The translations under genes and the position numbers were made by a program. A stretch of 35,552 bases of DNA, taken from Psittacicella melopsittaci. GTDB taxonomy: Bacteria > Pseudomonadota > Gammaproteobacteria > Enterobacterales > Psittacicellaceae. This document shows, piece by piece, positions 32,420-35,552 of the stretch. Location: assembly GCF_003585925.1 (NCBI RefSeq), contig NZ_NRJH01000008.1:1-35552 (forward strand), read 5' to 3'. Under the pieces are notes generated by a model. It worked only from the letters and a program-made list of their open reading frames with translations, was not told the DNA's origin and did no database searches. Position 1 is the stretch's first letter, and each line of letters starts with the position of its first letter.

Positions 32420-34381
32420 ATGCAAGAAAATATTTTTGAAATAGTTAGCAACCTCTTAGTAAGTAAAAAGAAATATCAAGTTGCAGAACCAATTCAACAA
32501 GGTGAAATAAATAGAAGGTTCCTAAAAGCAAAAGTTTACCATGATGTTATGTCCCTTGACGGCGAGTTTTTAGAGCTTCTTTTGAGCAATCAAAGAGTAA
32601 AAGAAGAGTTTTTTAAAGACGTGAACGGCACATTAGTTTTTGATAAGCATAAATTCACTCGCTTTCTTGAAGCAAAAGAGTTTTTACCAGACTCTTATAC
32701 CTCTTATTCCAATAAAATCGGTCTTACCTCAGCAGGTGACTTTATCTCCAAAAGCAATGATGTAGTTTTAGACTTTCCTTACAAAGACTGTGTCCTCGAA
32801 GGAGGGCAGGACAAGGATGAGCAAAAACGACAAGAGAAGTTTTATCACGAGCTCATTGCAAGTGATGAAATTAATCGTATGCTTGCCCCTAAAGTCTTTA
32901 CAGCAGCTAAAAGATATACTGCTCAAGGTATCGAAGAAAATATTACCTTACGCGATGATGACAACCTCATTATCAAAGGGAATAATCTCATTGCCTTAGC
33001 AAGTCTGTTAAAACGCTATGAAGGAAAGGTTAAGTGTATCTACATTGACCCACCTTATAACACAGGTAACGATTCTTTTAACTATAACGACTCATTTAAC
33101 CACTCAACTTGGCTAACTTTTATGAAAAACCGTCTAGAGTTAGCGAGAAAATTATTAAGTGATGACGGGGTAATATTTATTCAATGCGATGATAATGAAT
33201 TAGCTTATTTAAAAATTCTATGTGATGAAATATTTGGTGCGAAGGATTTCATTCAGTACGTAGAAATTAAAGCAAATGTAGGTGCTGCTAATGAATACCA
33301 AAATCCATTCATGCCAAAGAATTGTGAATATGGACTTTATTACGCAAAAGAATATTCTAAAAGAAAATACAAAAGAATCTTTGTTTCAAGAGATTATGAT
33401 ACAGGATATAACAAGATCATCTTAAATCCAGAAGAAGAGAATCCTCATAAATGGATTATTGGATCTGTAAAAGAAGAAATTAAGAAGGTATTTAATTTAC
33501 CATTTAGTAAGATTTCTCAAAAAGATATAAATAACTTTGCTATAGAGAACTCTCACAGAATGTTTCAAACAATTTCAGTTAAAAATCCTGGTACTAGTTT
33601 AAAAACATGCTTAGATAAATCAAAAGAGACTAATTTTGAAGTATATAAAAGACCTGAAAATGAAGACATTATTTGTATGAATGGAAGAATGGTACGCTTT
33701 TATTCTAAGAATATACGTGACATTAATGGAAATAAATTTATTGCTAAGGAATTAGGATCTTTATGGGACGACATACTTTGGAATGGAATATCTGGAGAAG
33801 GTAAGGTCGATTTTAAAAATGGTAAAAAGCCTGAGAGATTAATTTCAAGAATTATTGAAATGAGTTCTGATGAAGGTGAGATAGTTCTAGATTTCTTTGC
33901 TGGTTCGGGAACTACTGCAGCTGTTGCTCATAAAATGGGACGTCGCTATATCAGCATTGAACAAATGGATTATATTCATGATATTACTGTTCCACGTCTC
34001 CAAAAAGTTATTGAAGGCGAGCAAGGCGGTGTTTCTAAAGATCTCAACTGGCAAGGTGGCGGTTCCTTTGTTTACTGTGAACTTCTCGAAGATGCTAATG
34101 CTTTAATTAAGCAAATAGATCAAGCTGATGAATCTAACATCAATGAGATTAAGCAACTAATCTATACTGATTCGAGAATTATTCCTTACTTAACGCAAGA
34201 AGAATTAAATTCTGCTGATTCTGAGTTTGCTGAACTTACTTTAGCAGACAAGAAACAAGCTCTAATTAGATTAATTAACAAAAATAAATTGTACGTCAAC
34301 TACGAAGATATTGCAGATTCTGACTTTGCTGTAAGTGACAGTGATAAACAATTTAATAAATCTTTCTATGAGGAACAGTAG
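32420..34381 (+). CDS. mod: Type III DNA-methyltransferase Mod, copy 3, intact
   Basis: The only mod gene open from its start: 653 residues beginning MQENIFEIVSNLLVSKKKYQ. At the place where mod1 and mod2 have the AT tract it has ordinary codons, so it is not phase-variable by that means. DPPYNTG is at 210-216 and FFAGSGTT at about 491-498, giving the beta-class N6-adenine order. The recognition region between them (about 33228-33885) is unrelated to those of mod1 and mod2, while the stretch before it (KNRLELARKLLSDDGVIF) matches mod2 almost exactly and mod1 less well. It is followed by res2, with which it probably forms a working restriction system. Confidence 0.92.
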   Translation: MQENIFEIVSNLLVSKKKYQVAEPIQQGEINRRFLKAKVYHDVMSLDGEFLELLLSNQRVKEEFFKDVNGTLVFDKHKFTRFLEAKEFLPDSYTSYSNKIGLTSAGDFISKSNDVVLDFPYKDCVLEGGQDKDEQKRQEKFYHELIASDEINRMLAPKVFTAAKRYTAQGIEENITLRDDDNLIIKGNNLIALASLLKRYEGKVKCIYIDPPYNTGNDSFNYNDSFNHSTWLTFMKNRLELARKLLSDDGVIFIQCDDNELAYLKILCDEIFGAKDFIQYVEIKANVGAANEYQNPFMPKNCEYGLYYAKEYSKRKYKRIFVSRDYDTGYNKIILNPEEENPHKWIIGSVKEEIKKVFNLPFSKISQKDINNFAIENSHRMFQTISVKNPGTSLKTCLDKSKETNFEVYKRPENEDIICMNGRMVRFYSKNIRDINGNKFIAKELGSLWDDILWNGISGEGKVDFKNGKKPERLISRIIEMSSDEGEIVLDFFAGSGTTAAVAHKMGRRYISIEQMDYIHDITVPRLQKVIEGEQGGVSKDLNWQGGGSFVYCELLEDANALIKQIDQADESNINEIKQLIYTDSRIIPYLTQEELNSADSEFAELTLADKKQALIRLINKNKLYVNYEDIADSDFAVSDSDKQFNKSFYEEQ

Positions 34382-34416
34382 GATGACAAAGAAATCTTTC
34401 TATGAGGAACAATAGG
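34354..34416 (+). repeat. Short duplication at the mod3-res2 junction
   Basis: AATCTTTCTATGAGGAACA-TAGGATG occurs twice, about 35 bases apart. The first copy is the mod3 end; the second creates a 10-codon frame from an ATG at 34383 (MTKKSFYEEQ) and pushes the res2 start to 34417. Confidence 0.7.
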
Positions 34417-35552
34417 ATGAGCAAGAAATTTTTATATGAAGAACTTGAGACCATACTTAAGTATGACAACACAATCGAAGTCCCTGAAATAATCCAAACT
34501 GGTTTAGCACCAAGAATTGCTCTGCGTGAATACCAAGAACAAGCTTTTAAAAGCTTTGTAACCTACTATGAAAACGAGCAACTAAGAAAGGAAAAGCAGG
34601 TTCATACTTTATTCCACATGGCAACAGGTAGTGGAAAAACGGTGATTATGGCTGGACTTATTCTTTATCTCTATACCAAGGGATATCGTAAGTTTCTCTT
34701 TTTTGTTAATCAAACTAACGTTCTTGAAAAAACAATCGAGAACTTTATTAACACTACTTCGAGCAAGTATCTTTTTAATGAGGTAATCGAATCACTAGGC
34801 AAGAGAATCAAAATAAAAAAAGTAACTAACTTTAGTGGGAATAATCTCGATGATGACATTGAGATTATCTTTACTACTACCCAAAAACTACACTTGGATT
34901 TAGCTCTTGCCAAAGAAAACTCAATTACTTACGAAGATTTCAAGGATCATCAAGTTGTATTTATTTCTGATGAAAGTCACCATATAAACTCAAGCACTAA
35001 AAAGCCAACAAAAGATGAACTCCAAGCTACAAAAAGCTGGGAAACTTCAGTAATGACGGCTTTAAGCCAAAATAAAGACAGTATGATGCTTGAGTTTACG
35101 GCCACTTGTGACTTAAAAGACTCTAATGTGCTAGAAAAGTATCGTGATAAGATCGTCTTCAACTATCCATTAATTGCTTTTAGAACAAGTGGTTACACTA
35201 AAGACTTTAAGAACCTTGCTAGTGATACTGACTTATGGACGCGAGCTTTAATTGCTTTAATTATTAGTGAATATCGCAAGTTTCTCTTTGCTGATCTTAA
35301 GATCAATATCAAACCAGTATTAATGCTTAAATCACAAAAAATTGCAGAGTCAGAAGCCTTCTATGAGGAATTTTTCACGCAAATGAAAAAGTTAACTGCC
35401 TCGCAAATAAAAAGCTTAGAAACTTCAGATATTGAAGTGTTAAACCAAGCACTGCAGTACTTCCAACAGCAAGATCCAAGTTACGAGTTCTTAGGGCAAG
35501 CTCTGCGTGATTCTTTTACCCAAGAAACTTCGATTATTATGAATGGAACTTC
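34417..35552 (+). CDS. res: Type III restriction enzyme Res subunit, second copy, cut by the window end
   Basis: The first 378 codons of a second res gene, nearly identical to res1 (27360-29996) over this length. Walker A ATGSGKT, motif II DESHH and LEFTAT are all present, and no stop occurs in frame up to the last base. The start MSKKFLYEELETILKYDN uses the ATG at 34417 rather than the one at 34383, which opens only ten codons. Whether the nuclease domain is intact lies outside the window. It stands behind the intact mod3. Confidence 0.9.
   Translation, partial: MSKKFLYEELETILKYDNTIEVPEIIQTGLAPRIALREYQEQAFKSFVTYYENEQLRKEKQVHTLFHMATGSGKTVIMAGLILYLYTKGYRKFLFFVNQTNVLEKTIENFINTTSSKYLFNEVIESLGKRIKIKKVTNFSGNNLDDDIEIIFTTTQKLHLDLALAKENSITYEDFKDHQVVFISDESHHINSSTKKPTKDELQATKSWETSVMTALSQNKDSMMLEFTATCDLKDSNVLEKYRDKIVFNYPLIAFRTSGYTKDFKNLASDTDLWTRALIALIISEYRKFLFADLKINIKPVLMLKSQKIAESEAFYEEFFTQMKKLTASQIKSLETSDIEVLNQALQYFQQQDPSYEFLGQALRDSFTQETSIIMNGT

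Overview
The window reads as an accessory, AT-rich replicon segment (conjugative plasmid or integrative conjugative element) of a Gram-negative bacterium, probably a gammaproteobacterium and possibly related to Pasteurellales. The evidence is an F-type (MPF-F) conjugation gene set, lipoprotein and secreted-protein signals, a consensus CRP site, a cytosine methyltransferase that closely matches what I remember of Haemophilus M.HaeIII, and type III mod genes with simple-sequence tracts near their 5' ends. No housekeeping gene is visible. All assignments come from reading the sequence; no database search was run.

Layout. (1) 1-4 kb: two small secreted paralogues on the minus strand (615-935 and 2922-3362), each with the same promoter architecture (TTTACA, 17 bp, TATAAT, with a TGAGTA/TACTCA palindrome just upstream). 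(2) 4.06-5.07 kb: a HaeIII-type C5 cytosine methyltransferase on the plus strand without a visible restriction partner. (3) 5.1-9.6 kb: a gene-poor stretch dense in long inverted repeats, with minus-strand promoters and terminators, two CRP-like sites, a 43-bp dispersed repeat and a 5-copy tandem repeat. (4) 9.6-11.0 kb: three tiny minus-strand genes, each predicted to encode a 23-28 residue single-helix membrane peptide. (5) 11.2-22.5 kb: a minus-strand F-type transfer operon in the order traB, traV, traA, traC, traL, traE, traK, S26 peptidase (trhF-like), trbC-traW, traU, closed by a terminator at 11193-11227. traN, traF, traH, traG, the coupling protein and the relaxase are not in the window. 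(6) 22.5-24.7 kb: noncoding, with a hairpin terminator and four 19-bp iteron-like repeats. (7) 24.68-25.19 kb: a GNAT acetyltransferase. (8) 25.5 kb to the end: a type III restriction-modification array, mod1-res1-mod2-(res remnant)-mod3-res2.

The type III array is the most striking system. The three mod genes are nearly identical outside the central target-recognition region, and there they differ completely. mod1 and mod2 carry (AT)n tracts of different length (11 and 15 nt) just after the start codon, and both are out of frame as sequenced. A 13-nt tract would put either in frame. mod3 lacks the tract and is open. The res gene behind mod2 is reduced to about 90 bp by an internal deletion. 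I infer a switchable, possibly shufflable methylation system of the phasevarion kind. Other points of interest are the hairpin-chain region at 5.3-6.8 kb, the three tiny membrane peptides, a repeat-bearing N-terminal extension on TraU and a large low-complexity insertion in TraC.
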